Shown: positions 17,572-29,179, counted from the first letter of the stretch. The stretch: DNA of 64,000 nt from Samsonia erythrinae (GCF_004342665.1 NZ_SMBY01000015.1:1-64000); one strand, 5' to 3'. Made by a program: numbers and translations. Notes: generated from the letters alone by a model not told the origin.

Positions 17572-18153
17572 TTACTGACCCGCCATCTCTTTTTCAATCA
17601 GTTGAATCAGGATGTGAATCGCTTTGATATGAATTTCCTGAATACGGTCGGCATAGCCAAAATGCGGCACACGAATTTCCACATCAGCGGAGCCTGCCAT
17701 TTTACCACCGTCTTTCCCCGTCAGCGTAATGACTTTCATCCCTTTCGCTTTTGCCGCGGCAATGGCTTTAATAATGTTGCCGGAATTGCCGGAAGTGGAA
17801 ATCCCCAGCAGCACATCGCCTTCACTCCCCAGCGATTCCACGTAGCGGGAGAAGACAAAATCATAGCCAAAATCGTTACTGACGCAGGACAGGTGGCTCG
17901 GATCGGAAATGGCAATCGCCGGATAACCCGGACGATTCTCACGGTAGCGTCCCGTCAGCTCTTCGGCAAAGTGCATCGCATCACAGTGCGAGCCACCGTT
18001 ACCGCAGGAAATCACTTTTCCCCCTGCTTTGAAAGCGTCAGCCAGCAGCACCGCCGCGTTTTGAATCGACTGAATGTTCGCCTCATCACTCAGGAAATTA
18101 CGCAATGTTTCTGCCGCTTCATTCAGTTCACTTCGGATCAAGTCCTGATACAT
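17572..18153 (-). CDS. gmhA: Sedoheptulose 7-phosphate isomerase
   Basis: 193 residues from ATG 18153 (after GAGAGGATGTC), giving the E. coli start [13 protein letters not shown]. It makes D-glycero-D-manno-heptose 7-phosphate from sedoheptulose 7-phosphate, the first step of the heptose needed for the lipopolysaccharide inner core. One SIS domain: [34 protein letters not shown] and the metal-binding [16 protein letters not shown] (His, Glu). A longer open frame to 18288 runs into the fadE promoter region and is not used. Loss should give deep-rough LPS. Confidence 0.97.
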   Translation of the reverse strand: MYQDLIRSELNEAAETLRNFLSDEANIQSIQNAAVLLADAFKAGGKVISCGNGGSHCDAMHFAEELTGRYRENRPGYPAIAISDPSHLSCVSNDFGYDFVFSRYVESLGSEGDVLLGISTSGNSGNIIKAIAAAKAKGMKVITLTGKDGGKMAGSADVEIRVPHFGYADRIQEIHIKAIHILIQLIEKEMAGQ

Positions 18154-18366
18154 GACATCCTCTCGTTTTGTCCGGTGACAACACTCTGTTCTGTCATGCA
18201 GTGTAGCGGATCGGACAAACAGCGAGAAGCGCGTAATCACAGGATTGTCGGGATCGCTAACGTCAGCCGGAAAATAGCCGGCCAGCATAGGCTTTGTGAA
18301 GTGAGTTGTAATTATGATGTAAACAAATTGATAAATATAATCAGATAAACTACAACCAATAGAAGC

Positions 18367-18383
18367 AACAGGTCTGACCTCTT
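18367..18383 (+). promoter_or_regulatory. FadR operator of fadE
   Basis: AACAGGTCTGACCTCTT matches the FadR consensus AACTGGTCNGACCNGTT at nearly all conserved positions, in particular GGTCTGACC. It is 56 bp upstream of fadE, the correct place for repression that long-chain acyl-CoA relieves. Confidence 0.85.
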
Positions 18384-18438
18384 ACAAGATTGAGCGACGA
18401 CAGCTTACCTTCTTCGATCACTATGCTGGAGACACATT

Positions 18439-20889
18439 ATGATGGTTGCAGTCAGTATCCTCCTCCTGCTGATTATCATCGGAGCGATGTTTTACCATCG
18501 GCTCAGCCTGCTGCCCGGCTGCGCCATTCTGCTGGCCTACTTTGCCGCGATGTCGGCGATGCTGCTGTGGCCCGTGTGGCTGATCGTTCCCCTCGTGATT
18601 CTGCTGGTTCCGGTTACCGTTCCGGCCCTGCGCCAGAAATACTTTTCCGCCTCCGCGCTGCGCATGTTTCAGAAGGTCATGCCGCCAATGTCGAATACGG
18701 AAAAAGAGGCGATCGATGCCGGGACGACCTGGTGGGAAGGCGATCTTTTTCGCGGCGCGCCGGACTGGAAAAAACTGCATAACTACCCGCGGCCGCAGTT
18801 GACTGCCGAAGAACAGGCCTTTTTCGACGGGCCGGTTGAAGAACTGTGCCGGATGGCCAATGACTTTGAAATCACTCATGAGCATGCCGATCTGCCGCCA
18901 GCAATGTGGACATTTTTAAAAGAACACCGCTTCTTCGCCATGATCATCAAAAAACGGTACGGCGGGCTGGAATTTTCTGCTTATGCTCAGGCGCAAGTGC
19001 TGCAAAAACTGGCGGGCGTTTCCAGTATTGTGGCGATCACCGTCGGCGTTCCCAACTCACTCGGCCCCGGTGAACTACTGCAACATTACGGTACGCCAGA
19101 ACAAAAAGATCACTACCTGCCGCGTCTGGCGAGCGGTCAGGAAATCCCCTGCTTTGCGCTGACCAGCCCGGAAGCCGGCTCCGATGCGGGCTCGATTCCC
19201 GATACCGGCATCGTCTGCTACGGCAACTGGAACGGAGAACAGATCCTGGGTATGCGCCTGACCTGGAATAAGCGCTATATCACGCTCGCACCGGTCGCCA
19301 CCGTGCTGGGGCTGGCCTTCAAACTTTACGATCCCGACCATCTGTTAGGCGATAAGGACGACGTGGGAATTACCTGTGCCTTAATCCCCACGGATACCGA
19401 AGGCGTTAAAATTGGTCGCCGCCACTTCCCACTCAACATTCCCTTCCAGAACGGGCCAACGCAGGGGGAGAACATTTTCGTCCCACTGGATTACATCATC
19501 GGCGGCGTAAAAATGGCCGGTCAGGGCTGGCGTATGCTGATGGAGTGCCTATCGGTTGGACGCGGCATTACGCTGCCCTCTAACTCCACCGGCGGGTTGA
19601 AGTCGATAGCCCTCGGCATCGGCGCTTACGCACACATCCGCCGCCAGTTCAAGATCGCTATCGGCAAGATGGAAGGGATTGAAGAACCGCTGGCGCGTAT
19701 CGCCGGTAACGCTTATGTCATGGACGCCGCCGCCACGTTGATTACCAGCGGCATCATGCAGGGTGAAAAACCGGCAGTGCTTTCCGCGATCGTCAAATAT
19801 CACTGTACCCACCGCGGCCAGCGCAGCGTCATGGATGCGATGGATATCGCCGGGGGGAAAGGGATCTGCCTCGGCCCGTCCAACTTTCTGGCGCGCAGCT
19901 ATCAGGGCGCGCCGATTGCGATTACCGTGGAAGGGGCGAATATTCTCACGCGCAGCATGATCATCTTCGGTCAGGGGGCGATCCGCTGCCACCCTTATGT
20001 GCTGGAAGAAATGGCGGCGGCGCAGAACAACGATGTGCCGCACTTTGACCGTGCGCTGCTGGGTCATATTGGTCACGTCGGCAGCAATACGATACGCAGT
20101 CTCTGGCTTGGCCTGACCAACGGCCTTCTCAGCCGTGCGCCGGTGAACGACAGCACGCGCCGCGACTATCAGCGGCTCAACCGACTCAGCGCGAATCTGG
20201 CGCTGCTAGCGGATATTTCTATGGCGGTGCTTGGCGGCAGCCTGAAGCGTCGCGAGCGTATTTCGGCGCGGCTTGGCGATATTCTCAGCCAGCTCTATCT
20301 GGCCTCCGCCACGCTGAAACGCTATGAAGACGAAGGGCGACAGAAGGCGGACCTCCCGCTGGTGAACTGGGGCGTGCAGGACTGCCTGCATCAGGCTGAA
20401 CAGGCGATGGGCGATCTGCTGCGCAACTTCCCGAATCGCGTCGTGGCAGGGCTACTGACGTTTATTATCTTCCCGCTGGGGCGAAACTCCCATGCGCCGT
20501 CTGACCGTCTCGACCATGAAGTCGCGCAGATCCTGCAAACGCCATCGGAAACACGCAGCCGTCTGGGACGCGGCCAATATCTGGTTGCCAGCGAGCATAA
20601 TCCCGTCGGCTTACTGGAAGAGGCTCTGCGGGACATCATCGCAGCCGAACCGATTTATCAACGACTGTCGAAAGCCGGTACGCGTCCCCTGCCGTTCATG
20701 CGGCTGGATCGCCTGGCGGAACAGGCTCTGGCGGAAGGTCAGATCACGGCAGACGAAGCCGCCATTCTGACGAAGGCCGAAGCCAGCCGCTTACGCTCAA
20801 TCAACGTCGATGATTTTGCGCCCGACGCGCTGGCCGCTAATACGCCCGCCCCCTCACCGCAGCCGGAAAGAAAAACCGAAGCGGCATAA
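18439..20889 (+). CDS. fadE: Acyl-CoA dehydrogenase FadE
   Basis: 816 residues, the long enterobacterial fatty acyl-CoA dehydrogenase that starts beta-oxidation; it hands electrons to the respiratory chain. Two N-terminal membrane segments (about 3-20 and 25-58, rich in Leu, Val and Ile) precede the linker [20 protein letters not shown] and a large FAD-binding acyl-CoA dehydrogenase domain (about 100-560: [55 protein letters not shown]). A C-terminal extension with [10 protein letters not shown]-like helices follows, as in E. coli. The upstream FadR box predicts induction by fatty acids. Single gene with a strong hairpin after it. Confidence 0.97.
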   Translation: MMVAVSILLLLIIIGAMFYHRLSLLPGCAILLAYFAAMSAMLLWPVWLIVPLVILLVPVTVPALRQKYFSASALRMFQKVMPPMSNTEKEAIDAGTTWWEGDLFRGAPDWKKLHNYPRPQLTAEEQAFFDGPVEELCRMANDFEITHEHADLPPAMWTFLKEHRFFAMIIKKRYGGLEFSAYAQAQVLQKLAGVSSIVAITVGVPNSLGPGELLQHYGTPEQKDHYLPRLASGQEIPCFALTSPEAGSDAGSIPDTGIVCYGNWNGEQILGMRLTWNKRYITLAPVATVLGLAFKLYDPDHLLGDKDDVGITCALIPTDTEGVKIGRRHFPLNIPFQNGPTQGENIFVPLDYIIGGVKMAGQGWRMLMECLSVGRGITLPSNSTGGLKSIALGIGAYAHIRRQFKIAIGKMEGIEEPLARIAGNAYVMDAAATLITSGIMQGEKPAVLSAIVKYHCTHRGQRSVMDAMDIAGGKGICLGPSNFLARSYQGAPIAITVEGANILTRSMIIFGQGAIRCHPYVLEEMAAAQNNDVPHFDRALLGHIGHVGSNTIRSLWLGLTNGLLSRAPVNDSTRRDYQRLNRLSANLALLADISMAVLGGSLKRRERISARLGDILSQLYLASATLKRYEDEGRQKADLPLVNWGVQDCLHQAEQAMGDLLRNFPNRVVAGLLTFIIFPLGRNSHAPSDRLDHEVAQILQTPSETRSRLGRGQYLVASEHNPVGLLEEALRDIIAAEPIYQRLSKAGTRPLPFMRLDRLAEQALAEGQITADEAAILTKAEASRLRSINVDDFAPDALAANTPAPSPQPERKTEAA

Positions 20890-20897
20890 ACAGCATT

Positions 20898-20920
20898 CAG
20901 GCCGCCAATCTGGCGGCCTG
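20898..20920 (+). terminator. Hairpin after fadE
   Basis: CAGGCCGCC-AATC-TGGCGGCCTG, a perfect 9-bp stem 8 bp past the fadE stop; no T-run follows, so it may stabilise mRNA instead of ending transcription. Confidence 0.6.
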
Positions 20921-21045
20921 AGGTATTCCGTGATTCCCGTTCTCGCTCGGTAAATAGGATTGTTAACGGCCAGCCTGCTCCTTCCTTTACACACGCATCA
21001 GTTGTAAAATTGACGCCATCTTTTCTTCTGAATGAAACCCGACAC

Positions 21046-21396
21046 ATGGCTTACATCCCCAAGAACTACGCCAGACTTGAAAGCGGCTACCGCGAAAAAG
21101 CGCTCAAGCTTTTCCCGTGGGTATGTGGTCGCTGTTCACGCGAATTCGTCTATTCCAACCTGCGCGAATTAACCGTTCACCACATCGATCACGATCACAG
21201 CAATAATCCGGAAGACGGCAGCAACTGGGAAATGCTGTGTCTCTACTGTCATGACCACGAGCATTCGAAATATACCGATGCGGATACCTACGGTTCGACC
21301 GTCGTTGCCGGCGAAGATGCGCAGAAAGATGTCGGGGTTGCCACCCATAATCCGTTCGCGGATCTGAAAGCGATGATGAATAAAGGGAAGAAATAG
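21046..21396 (+). CDS. yajD: HNH nuclease-fold protein YajD
   Basis: 116 residues from ATG 21046, which gives the E. coli-type start MAYIPKNYARLESGYREKAL (an upstream frame adds 12 residues). It is a small stand-alone HNH domain: zinc-binding CGRC (about 26-29) and CLYC (about 65-68), with the catalytic motif TVHHIDHDHSNNPEDG. Function in the cell is unknown; related domains are nucleases or their relics. Nearly identical to E. coli, so strong conservation suggests a housekeeping DNA or RNA role. Located alone between fadE and mtnK. Confidence 0.92.
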   Translation: MAYIPKNYARLESGYREKALKLFPWVCGRCSREFVYSNLRELTVHHIDHDHSNNPEDGSNWEMLCLYCHDHEHSKYTDADTYGSTVVAGEDAQKDVGVATHNPFADLKAMMNKGKK

Positions 21397-21456
21397 TCTG
21401 TTTACCGCGCCCATCCGGTTCGTTGACGGGAGCGGCTAAGGGAATAACGCGGCTAA

Positions 21457-22659
21457 TCAGGCACCGCTCTGCCGCACTCGCGCCAGCAACGCATCCACAT
21501 CCGCAATGTGCGGTGCCGCCAGCACCAGCGTTCTGCCCAGTGAAATAGCATGACGCTGACATGCCAGACGCGCTTCCGCCTCCTGAATGCCATCCAGATC
21601 GGCGACGTGCGCCAGCCCAATCGTGCGGCGGATCAGTTCGGTTCCGCAGTAGCCGACGGCATCCCGCCAGACCTGCTGCAAAAACAGCGCGGCATAACCC
21701 GATTCCGCCAGCGCCGGATCGCGGCTTTCGCGTTCGCTCAGCGCCAGAAAGCGAGTGGAAAAGGTCTGCCACAGCGTTCGGATATCGTCCAGACGCCGTT
21801 CGCGCCCCGCCGCCGCTTCACGTGGCGCCAGCAGCCCCGCCAGCCCGCAATAGTTCAACAGCAGGTTGCCGATGGCCGTCCCCACATCAAAGCCCATCGG
21901 CCCGTAGAAACCGAATTCCGCATCAATCGCCTTCAGGCGCCCTTCCGCCACAAAGATCGATCCGCTGTGGATGTCGCCGTGCAGCAGCGCCTCGGCTTTG
22001 CTCAGGAAGCGGTGCTTCAGCTCGGCGACCGCCAGTTTCAGTGCCTTATCGTCACGCAATGCCTGTACATCCGGCGTCAGCGCCGCGTCAAACTGGTTTC
22101 GTTCATGCTCGATATAGGGGTCGGTAAAAAACAGATCTTCGGTAATCTGACACAGTTCGGGGTTAGTGAACTGACTGACCGCCGCTTTCTTCTCATGCGG
22201 GTGCTGATGAAAATCAGAGGTGTGGAATAACGTCTGCGCCAGATACTCCCCCAGTTGTGCCGCCGCCTGCGGATAATCCGCACCGTTAACCAGTTCGCTG
22301 CGCCAGATGCGATGATCGGAGAGATCTTCCTGCACCATGACCGCCAGTTCGGGATCGTAATGCAGCACGGCTACCGTATGTTGCGGACAAAAACGCGCGT
22401 GCGTCAGCAACGTTTCAGCCTCAATGCGGGCGCGGTCAAGCGTCAGCGGCCAGGATTCCCCGACGCAGCGCACGTAGGGCAGCGCCTGTTTGACAATCAC
22501 CCGGCTGACGCCCGTCTCATCTTTAATTTTAAACACCAGATTCAGATTGCCATCGCCGATCTCTTCTGCGGCGACCAGCGTTTGCGGCTGACTGACGCCG
22601 CCGTACCGGCGGGCATATTCTACAGCGTCATCCGCCGTAAAAGTGCGGTAAAGTGACAT
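21457..22659 (-). CDS. mtnK: 5-methylthioribose kinase
   Basis: 400 residues, the usual length. It phosphorylates methylthioribose (left after removal of adenine from methylthioadenosine) at position 1, entering the methionine salvage pathway. APH-like kinase fold: [11 protein letters not shown] in the glycine-rich loop region, the catalytic loop [13 protein letters not shown] (His-Gly-Asp-x-His) and the metal-binding [15 protein letters not shown]. Divergent from mtnA with a shared MetJ operator between them. Salvage in Pectobacterium recycles the methylthio group from spermidine and quorum-signal synthesis. Confidence 0.96.
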   Translation of the reverse strand: MSLYRTFTADDAVEYARRYGGVSQPQTLVAAEEIGDGNLNLVFKIKDETGVSRVIVKQALPYVRCVGESWPLTLDRARIEAETLLTHARFCPQHTVAVLHYDPELAVMVQEDLSDHRIWRSELVNGADYPQAAAQLGEYLAQTLFHTSDFHQHPHEKKAAVSQFTNPELCQITEDLFFTDPYIEHERNQFDAALTPDVQALRDDKALKLAVAELKHRFLSKAEALLHGDIHSGSIFVAEGRLKAIDAEFGFYGPMGFDVGTAIGNLLLNYCGLAGLLAPREAAAGRERRLDDIRTLWQTFSTRFLALSERESRDPALAESGYAALFLQQVWRDAVGYCGTELIRRTIGLAHVADLDGIQEAEARLACQRHAISLGRTLVLAAPHIADVDALLARVRQSGA

Positions 22660-22694
22660 TCCAACCTCTCGCTCTATTTTAAAATCAAAGATAC

Positions 22695-22726
22695 AGACAT
22701 AAAAACGTTTGGACGTCTATACATCC
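22695..22726. promoter_or_regulatory. MetJ operator between mtnK and mtnA
   Basis: Four tandem 8-bp met boxes at exact 8-bp phase: AGACATAA, AAACGTTT, GGACGTCT, ATACATCC (consensus AGACGTCT; GGACGTCT and AAACGTTT score highest). The position between two divergent salvage genes fits repression by MetJ with S-adenosylmethionine. Confidence 0.88.
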
Positions 22727-22779
22727 AACCAGCATCTTGGCAGAATACAAATATCGATGCAACATGGATTTAACGACCA

Positions 22780-23808
<1,029 letters not shown>

Positions 23809-23918
23809 CGATAAACAATGCTGATATTTTTGGGGTAAAGAACCACCTTGGCACTTCCCTATGAAGAAATCCTCTTAATACACCAATACAGAGGTATCTC
23901 GTATTTTGCCGTTACCCG

Positions 23919-24120
23919 GCGTAAAAAATTATGCTGAGGAGATAGCAGGCTTAGGATGAGCCGCATGGACGCGGCGAAAGCTTGCGCCACGTCGGGAACG
24001 TGTCGCAAGCGGTCCGTTAAAGCCTGATATCGACGAAGGTACCGCGTCAGCGGCATAATTTCCCGCCGAAAGCCAGGGTTCCCAGGGCGACGGCGATTGA
24101 GCCGCCCTGGGTCGGGCGTT
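23919..24120 (+). repeat. Roughly 200-bp structured repeat, copy A
   Basis: Pairs with copy B at 43682-43883, the same length and same order of blocks. Shared sequence includes GCTGAGG, GCATGGACG, CGCGTCGGGA or CACGTCGGGA, GCGGTCCGT, CGAAGGTACCGCG and TCGGGCG. Stems: GCCGC/GCGGC (23960-23975), CTTGCG/CGCAAG (23981-24009) and CCCAGGGC/GCCCTGGG (24081-24111). Several stem positions differ between the copies in a base-pair-preserving way. No protein frame is shared. It occupies the whole mtnA-mtnD gap. Confidence 0.75.
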
Positions 24121-24210
24121 TCGGAACATGCAACATAGAGCGGCAAAGGTAGAAACGCACGAAACATACTCGTTCATTCATAGAGCGTTCGTTTACAACA
24201 AGCTCTAGAG

Positions 24211-24756
24211 CTATCGCTCCAGCTTCGGATACGCATCCGCGATCTTATCGCCGGTAAAATGCGCAATCCACCCTTCCGGGTTGTCGAACAGGCGAATGGC
24301 AGTGAAGTACGGCTCCGGCCCCATATCAAACCAGTGCGCGGTGCCCGCCGGGACGGACAACAGGTCGTTCTTTTCGCACAGAATCTGGTAAATCTTGCCG
24401 TTCAGGTGCAGGCAAAACAGCCCTGCGCCTTCCACGAAAAAGCGCACTTCATCCTCGTGGTGCACATGCTCGGATAAAAACTTGGTGCGCAGTTCCGCAC
24501 GCTGCGGATTATCCGGGCGCATGCTGATCACATCCCAGCTCTGATAGCCTTTTTCCGCCACCAGTTTATCGATTTCATGCTGGTAGGCCGCCAGCACCTC
24601 TTCAGATGAGGGGGTATCGCTCAGTTTCTGGCCCGCTTCCCAGCGTTCAAAACGGACACCAATATCGCTCAGTTGCTTCTGGATCGCGTCAGCATCCTGA
24701 CTTTGCCAAACCGGCTGGCTTGCATCGCTGTCGCTAAAAATGGTTAATCCACTCAT
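24211..24756 (-). CDS. mtnD: Acireductone dioxygenase
   Basis: 181 residues of the cupin ARD family. It oxidises the acireductone of the salvage pathway to the 2-keto acid precursor of methionine and formate with Fe2+, or to an off-pathway product with Ni2+. The metal ligands are seen in [14 protein letters not shown] (His, His, Glu) and a later His in [10 protein letters not shown]. Its ATG overlaps the mtnC stop by 4 nt (ATGA), so mtnB, mtnC and mtnD form a coupled operon on the minus strand. Full length. Confidence 0.97.
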   Translation of the reverse strand: MSGLTIFSDSDASQPVWQSQDADAIQKQLSDIGVRFERWEAGQKLSDTPSSEEVLAAYQHEIDKLVAEKGYQSWDVISMRPDNPQRAELRTKFLSEHVHHEDEVRFFVEGAGLFCLHLNGKIYQILCEKNDLLSVPAGTAHWFDMGPEPYFTAIRLFDNPEGWIAHFTGDKIADAYPKLER

Positions 24757-25442
24757 TGGGCGTACTCCGGTAAGTCGATCTGGTCAAAACGCGTCACCTG
24801 ACGGTGACGGCTCACGCTATCCGCGTCATCGCGGATAAGCTGGCAGGTGTGCCAGCCGGCTTCCTGCGCGGCATCCAGTTCCTGACGGATGTCAGACAGA
24901 AATAACAGCTGCCCGGCAGGCAGCCCGATAGCTTGCGCAATCGCGCGATAAGCGTCGCTCTCGCGCTTCGCGCCAACGCGGGTATCGAAATAGTCGCTCA
25001 ACAGCGGGCGCAGATCCCCCGCATTGCTGTAGCCGAACAGCAACTGCTGCGCTTCCACCGAACCTGACGAGTAAACATACAGACGCAGACCTTGCTGCCG
25101 CCATACGGCGAGCTGCACAGCGACGTCAGGGTACAGATGGCCCTGAAAATCGCCGTTATGGTAGCCCGAACGCCAAATGATGCCTTGCAGCAACTTCAGC
25201 GCGGTGGATTTACGGTCTTCATCCATAAACTGATTCAGCGCGGCAATCAGCGTGTCGCTATCCGCATCCGGCTGACCCAGTTCCTGACGCAACGCATCCA
25301 GCGCCTGCGCGATCTCAGGATCGCGATCGTGCTGTCGCACCGTAGCAGCGAGACGCCCGCGGGCATACGGGAACAGTACATGGTGAACAAAACGGATATC
25401 GCTGGTGGTGCCTTCGATATCGGTCACAATGGCCTTAATCAT
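24753..25442 (-). CDS. mtnC: Enolase-phosphatase
   Basis: 229 residues from ATG 25442, which directly precedes the conserved start [24 protein letters not shown]-superfamily bifunctional enzyme that enolises and then dephosphorylates diketo-methylthiopentyl phosphate to the acireductone. Nucleophile Asp is in IVTDIEGTT, the second motif is [19 protein letters not shown], and [13 protein letters not shown] is the metal-binding motif. The start overlaps the mtnB stop by 4 nt. An earlier in-frame start adds 12 residues without support. Confidence 0.97.
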   Translation of the reverse strand: MIKAIVTDIEGTTSDIRFVHHVLFPYARGRLAATVRQHDRDPEIAQALDALRQELGQPDADSDTLIAALNQFMDEDRKSTALKLLQGIIWRSGYHNGDFQGHLYPDVAVQLAVWRQQGLRLYVYSSGSVEAQQLLFGYSNAGDLRPLLSDYFDTRVGAKRESDAYRAIAQAIGLPAGQLLFLSDIRQELDAAQEAGWHTCQLIRDDADSVSRHRQVTRFDQIDLPEYAQ

Positions 25443-26056
25443 GCTTTTGCCTCCAGCAGTCGTCGTTGCAATTCGCACTGGAACAGGAATTCGAGCCCTT
25501 CAAGATGGCGGCGTGCTTCCTTCACCGTGGCCCCCCAGCAGTAAAGGCCGTGACCGCGCACCAGAAAACCGTAGCGAAGCGGTGTATGGCTGGCATAGTC
25601 GGCGACCCGCTGCGCCAGCGCCGGAATATCCTGATCGTTATCGAAAATCGGGATCGCCACGCGCGCCAAATGGGTAGACTGCCCCGCCAGCGATTTTTGC
25701 ATTTCATAACCGTGCAGCACCAGTTCAGCGTCCTTCTCGACCCGGGACAGCACCGTGGCGTTCACCGAATGCGTGTGCAACACCGCGCCGATGGTCGGAT
25801 CGCGGCGATACAGCAGCGTATGCAACCCCGTTTCCGCCGAGGGCGTGCGACCGCTCGGCACATGATTCGTGGCGATCTCCACCAGCAGAAAATCCTCGGC
25901 CTGAAGACTGCCTTTGTCTTTACCCGACTCGGTAATCAGGCACTGCGCGTCATCAAGGCGTACCGACATATTGCCGCCGGTCGCCGGACACCAGCCCTTT
26001 TCGCCAATCCAGTGGCAGGCCGCAAGCAGCGCCGTCAATTGTTGATGTTCAGTCAT
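25439..26056 (-). CDS. mtnB: Methylthioribulose-1-phosphate dehydratase
   Basis: 205 residues from ATG 26056 (after GGAAGCCCT), giving the normal family length. A zinc-dependent class II aldolase-fold enzyme that removes water from methylthioribulose 1-phosphate. Zinc ligands lie in [15 protein letters not shown] (His-x-His) and a later His in [12 protein letters not shown]; the start region has [16 protein letters not shown], typical of the aldolase II fold. First gene of mtnBCD, divergent from mtnE, with met boxes between. Confidence 0.96.
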   Translation of the reverse strand: MTEHQQLTALLAACHWIGEKGWCPATGGNMSVRLDDAQCLITESGKDKGSLQAEDFLLVEIATNHVPSGRTPSAETGLHTLLYRRDPTIGAVLHTHSVNATVLSRVEKDAELVLHGYEMQKSLAGQSTHLARVAIPIFDNDQDIPALAQRVADYASHTPLRYGFLVRGHGLYCWGATVKEARRHLEGLEFLFQCELQRRLLEAKA

Positions 26057-26123
26057 AGGGCTTCCTGTTTCTGGTGTGTGCACGTTAGACGCTTTTGCTA
26101 TGGCTTAGTCCATAAATGAATTT

Positions 26124-26147
26124 AGCCGTTTAAACGTCCAAGCGTCT
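26124..26147. promoter_or_regulatory. MetJ operator between mtnBCD and mtnE
   Basis: Three met boxes at exact 8-bp phase: AGCCGTTT, AAACGTCC, AAGCGTCT. A single extra half-site (AGACGCTT, 26087-26094) lies closer to mtnB and is out of phase. The layout mirrors the mtnK-mtnA operator. Confidence 0.82.
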
Positions 26148-26214
26148 TGATTGCCAAATACTAACAGCATGTTATATTACCAGGCAATACAGGCTTGCAG
26201 GAGTCCTACCCGCT

Positions 26215-27372
26215 ATGAGCGCCGCTCTGATCCCCGACAGTAAACTGCCTTCGCTGGGCACCACCATCTTCACCCAGATGAGCGCACTGGCCCAACAGCA
26301 TCAGGCCATCAATCTATCACAAGGTTTCCCTGATTTTGACGGCCCGGACTATTTACAGCAGCGGCTGGCGTATCACGTCAGTCAGGGCGCTAACCAGTAC
26401 GCGCCGATGACCGGCGTCGCGCCGCTGCGTCAGGCGATTGCCGAAAAAACGCACGCGCTGTACGGCTGGCGACCGGATGCGGAGAGTGAAGTCACCGTCA
26501 CCGCGGGGGCGACCGAAGCGCTGTTTGCCGCCATTGCGGCGCTGGTCCGCCCCGGCGACGAAGTGATTTGTTTTGATCCCAGCTATGACAGCTATGCGCC
26601 TGCCGTCACGCTGGCAGGCGGCAGACTCAAGCGCATCGCCTTACAGCCGCCGACGTTTCGTGTGGATTGGTCGCAGTTTGCCGCGTCGCTGAGCGATCGC
26701 ACCCGGCTGGTGATTCTGAACACGCCGCATAACCCGTCCGCCACCGTCTGGCAGAAAGCCGATTTTGAACAGCTGTGGCAGGCGATTGCCGCGCGTCATA
26801 TCTTCGTGCTGAGCGATGAAATCTACGAACATATCTGTTTCGCGAGCGACGGGCATGCCAGTGTGCTGGCGCACCCATCGCTGCGTCAACGCGCGATTGC
26901 CGTCTCATCGTTTGGCAAAACCTTCCACATGACCGGCTGGAAGGTCGGCTACTGCGTCGCTCCCGCGGCATTGAGCGCGGAAGTGCGTAAGGTTCACCAA
27001 TACCTGACGTTCTCCGTGAATACGCCCGCGCAGTTCGCCATCGCCGATATGCTGCGCGAACAGCCGCAACACTGGCGCGAACTGCCCGATTTTTATCGCG
27101 CCAAACGCGATCGCTTCATCAACGCGCTGGCGGACAGCCGTTTCGAGATATTGCCCTGCGAAGGCACCTACTTCCTGCTGGCGGATTACCGGGCGATTTC
27201 CGATCTGGACGATGTCAGTTTCTGCCGCTGGCTGACCGAACACGTTGGCGTCGCCGCCATCCCGCTGTCCGTCTTTTGCGCCGAACCGTTCCCAAACACG
27301 TTGATTCGGCTATGCTTTGCTAAACAGGAAGATACGTTGGATGCCGCCGCGGAGCGTTTATGTCGACTTTAA
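26215..27372 (+). CDS. mtnE: Methionine aminotransferase of the salvage pathway
   Basis: 385 residues, a fold-type I PLP aminotransferase close to E. coli YbdL. It aminates 2-keto-4-methylthiobutyrate to methionine, usually with glutamine or another amino acid as donor, the last salvage step. Substrate and PLP contacts: NLSQGFPDFDGPDYL, VTAGATEALFAAI, the Asn of LNTPHNPSATVW, the Asp-Tyr pair of VLSDEIYEHI, and the PLP Lys in AVSSFGKTFHMTGWKVGY. Co-transcribed with yafV, whose start overlaps its 3' end by 13 nt. Confidence 0.93.
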   Translation: MSAALIPDSKLPSLGTTIFTQMSALAQQHQAINLSQGFPDFDGPDYLQQRLAYHVSQGANQYAPMTGVAPLRQAIAEKTHALYGWRPDAESEVTVTAGATEALFAAIAALVRPGDEVICFDPSYDSYAPAVTLAGGRLKRIALQPPTFRVDWSQFAASLSDRTRLVILNTPHNPSATVWQKADFEQLWQAIAARHIFVLSDEIYEHICFASDGHASVLAHPSLRQRAIAVSSFGKTFHMTGWKVGYCVAPAALSAEVRKVHQYLTFSVNTPAQFAIADMLREQPQHWRELPDFYRAKRDRFINALADSRFEILPCEGTYFLLADYRAISDLDDVSFCRWLTEHVGVAAIPLSVFCAEPFPNTLIRLCFAKQEDTLDAAAERLCRL

Positions 27373-28127
27373 CGATTTCATTGCTGCAACAGCCGCTGGT
27401 CTGGCGCGATGGGGAGGCCAACCTGCGCCACTTCGATACCCTACTGGCCGAGATGAGCGGGCGTGATGTGATTGTTTTGCCAGAGATGTTCACCACCGGT
27501 TTTGCGATGGAAGCCGCCAAAGGCAGCCTGGAACAAGAGGTGGTGGAAACGTGGTTGCACCAGTGGGCGCGCAAGACAAACGCGCTAATCGGCGGCAGCG
27601 TCGCGGTGAACACGCCAAAAGGCGCGGTGAACCGTTTCCTGCTGGTCGACCCCTACGGTAAGGTGTACCACTACGATAAACGTCACCTATTCCGTATGGC
27701 GGATGAACACCACCACTATCAGGCGGGAACGGAGCGTATCACCCTTGAATGGCGAGGCTGGCGCATCTGCCCGATGATCTGTTACGACCTGCGTTTCCCG
27801 GTATGGTCACGCAATCGGCAGGACTACGATCTGGCGCTGTACGTCGCCAACTGGCCTGCGCCGCGCTCAACACACTGGCAGACGCTGCTGGCGGCGCGCG
27901 CCATTGAAAATCAGGCCTACGTTGCAGGCTGCAACCGCGTCGGCACTGACGGCAACGGTCACAGCTACCGTGGCGACAGCCTGATTATTAATGCGCAAGG
28001 GGACATTCTGGCCTCCGCCGCCCCCAACCAGCCCGCCTGTCTGGATGCCGAGCTGTCTTTGGAGGCACTGCAAAGCTACCGGGAATCCTTCCCCGCGTGG
28101 CGCGACGCCGATCGCTTTACGCTGTAA
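27360..28127 (+). CDS. yafV: Omega-amidase YafV (2-oxoglutaramate amidase)
   Basis: 255 residues of the nitrilase superfamily with the catalytic triad visible: Glu in VLPEMFTTGFAM, Lys in YDKRHLFRMADE, Cys in ICPMICYDLRFPVW. YafV hydrolyses 2-oxoglutaramate, the by-product of glutamine transamination, to 2-oxoglutarate and ammonia. Overlap with mtnE, a glutamine-type transaminase, makes biochemical sense: it pulls the aminotransfer toward methionine. A hairpin (GGGCAGGC / GCCTGCC, 28138-28169) follows its stop. Confidence 0.93.
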   Translation: MSTLTISLLQQPLVWRDGEANLRHFDTLLAEMSGRDVIVLPEMFTTGFAMEAAKGSLEQEVVETWLHQWARKTNALIGGSVAVNTPKGAVNRFLLVDPYGKVYHYDKRHLFRMADEHHHYQAGTERITLEWRGWRICPMICYDLRFPVWSRNRQDYDLALYVANWPAPRSTHWQTLLAARAIENQAYVAGCNRVGTDGNGHSYRGDSLIINAQGDILASAAPNQPACLDAELSLEALQSYRESFPAWRDADRFTL

Positions 28128-28176
28128 ACGTATTGACGGGCAGGCATCGCCAGAAGCATGGGGCCTGCCGACGCCA

Positions 28177-29172
28177 TTATGTCGCCGGCGCGCCATAGCG
28201 CTCGCCGAACAGGGCTTTCGCCCGCTGAATAATATCGGCGCTGACATCATCGCTAAGCGGTTGTTCTTTTGGAAAATACTCCCGCCCAAGCAATCGGTAT
28301 TTATCACGACCTAAACGATGATAAGGCAGAATTTCATAGCTTACCTGCGGCAAAGGCGAAATAAAATCAATAATCGCACGGATGTCCTCCCAGTTCGCAT
28401 TAAATCCGGGGATTAGCGGCGTGCGGACATGTATTGGCAAGCGCGGGAAGGTTTTTCCTAACTGCAATAAGTTGCTCAGAATGCGGCGATTGCCACGGTG
28501 AGTAAATTGGCGATGCCGCTCATCATTAAGGCTCTTAACGTCAAAATAGATAGCGTCTGTATAGTCAGCAATCTGGCGTAAATCAGACCAATTTCCATCG
28601 CCGCAGGTTTCCAGTAACGTATTGACTCGCCTTCTTCTCGCCTCCTTCAATACCGCCAGCGTAAACGCCCCTTGCATCAAAGGTTCGCCACCGCTCAGCG
28701 TTAATCCCCCACCTGAACGCCGATAGAAAATACTGTCGGACTCGACAATATCCAGAACCTGACGCACCGTCATCTGCTCGCCAAAACCATGCAGAGCCTG
28801 CGTTGGACAGTGAGTCGTGCACGCCAGACAGTTGGAACAGAGGTTGCGATCGAGACATATCTCGCCGGTTGGCGCATAGCTCAGCGCCGCAGTCTGGCAC
28901 TGGGAATCACACAAACCACAGTCCGTACTGCCCAGACATTTGCGAACATCAACAGCGATTTCCGGCTTGCCGCTTTGGGATTCTGGATTACTGCACCACT
29001 CACAGCGTAGCGGACAGCCTTTGAGAAACACCACTGTCCGGATCCCCACACCATCATGCAGAGAATAGCGCTGGGTATTGAATACCCAGCCCGTTAGGAT
29101 TTCGGGATGAAGCAACTTCGCTTCACACGTCTCGCTTAACCCAAAAACCATATCGTTATTTTCCCTCAACAT
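28177..29172 (-). CDS. islB: Glycyl radical enzyme activase (IslB-like)
   Basis: 331 residues, a radical SAM enzyme that installs the glycyl radical on its partner. Radical SAM cluster CPLRCEWC (CxxxCxxC, about residues 53-60) follows the typical YSLHDGVGIRTVVFLKG. An insert with two further Cys-rich ferredoxin-like motifs (CGLCDSQC and CSNCLACTTHC) is the hallmark of activases of non-pyruvate-formate-lyase glycyl radical enzymes. GGLTLSGGEPLMQG and a Gly-rich SAM part follow. It starts 7 bp after the stop of the glycyl radical enzyme gene, so the two are one operon and surely partners. The specific substrate class is inferred from that partner. Confidence 0.92.
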   Translation of the reverse strand: MLRENNDMVFGLSETCEAKLLHPEILTGWVFNTQRYSLHDGVGIRTVVFLKGCPLRCEWCSNPESQSGKPEIAVDVRKCLGSTDCGLCDSQCQTAALSYAPTGEICLDRNLCSNCLACTTHCPTQALHGFGEQMTVRQVLDIVESDSIFYRRSGGGLTLSGGEPLMQGAFTLAVLKEARRRRVNTLLETCGDGNWSDLRQIADYTDAIYFDVKSLNDERHRQFTHRGNRRILSNLLQLGKTFPRLPIHVRTPLIPGFNANWEDIRAIIDFISPLPQVSYEILPYHRLGRDKYRLLGREYFPKEQPLSDDVSADIIQRAKALFGERYGAPAT

Positions 29173-29179
29173 TCACCGC

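Noticed and set aside
24121-24210. Coding frames in the structured repeat regions
   Set aside because: Frames are not shared between the two copies and show no ribosome sites; structure explains the conservation better.
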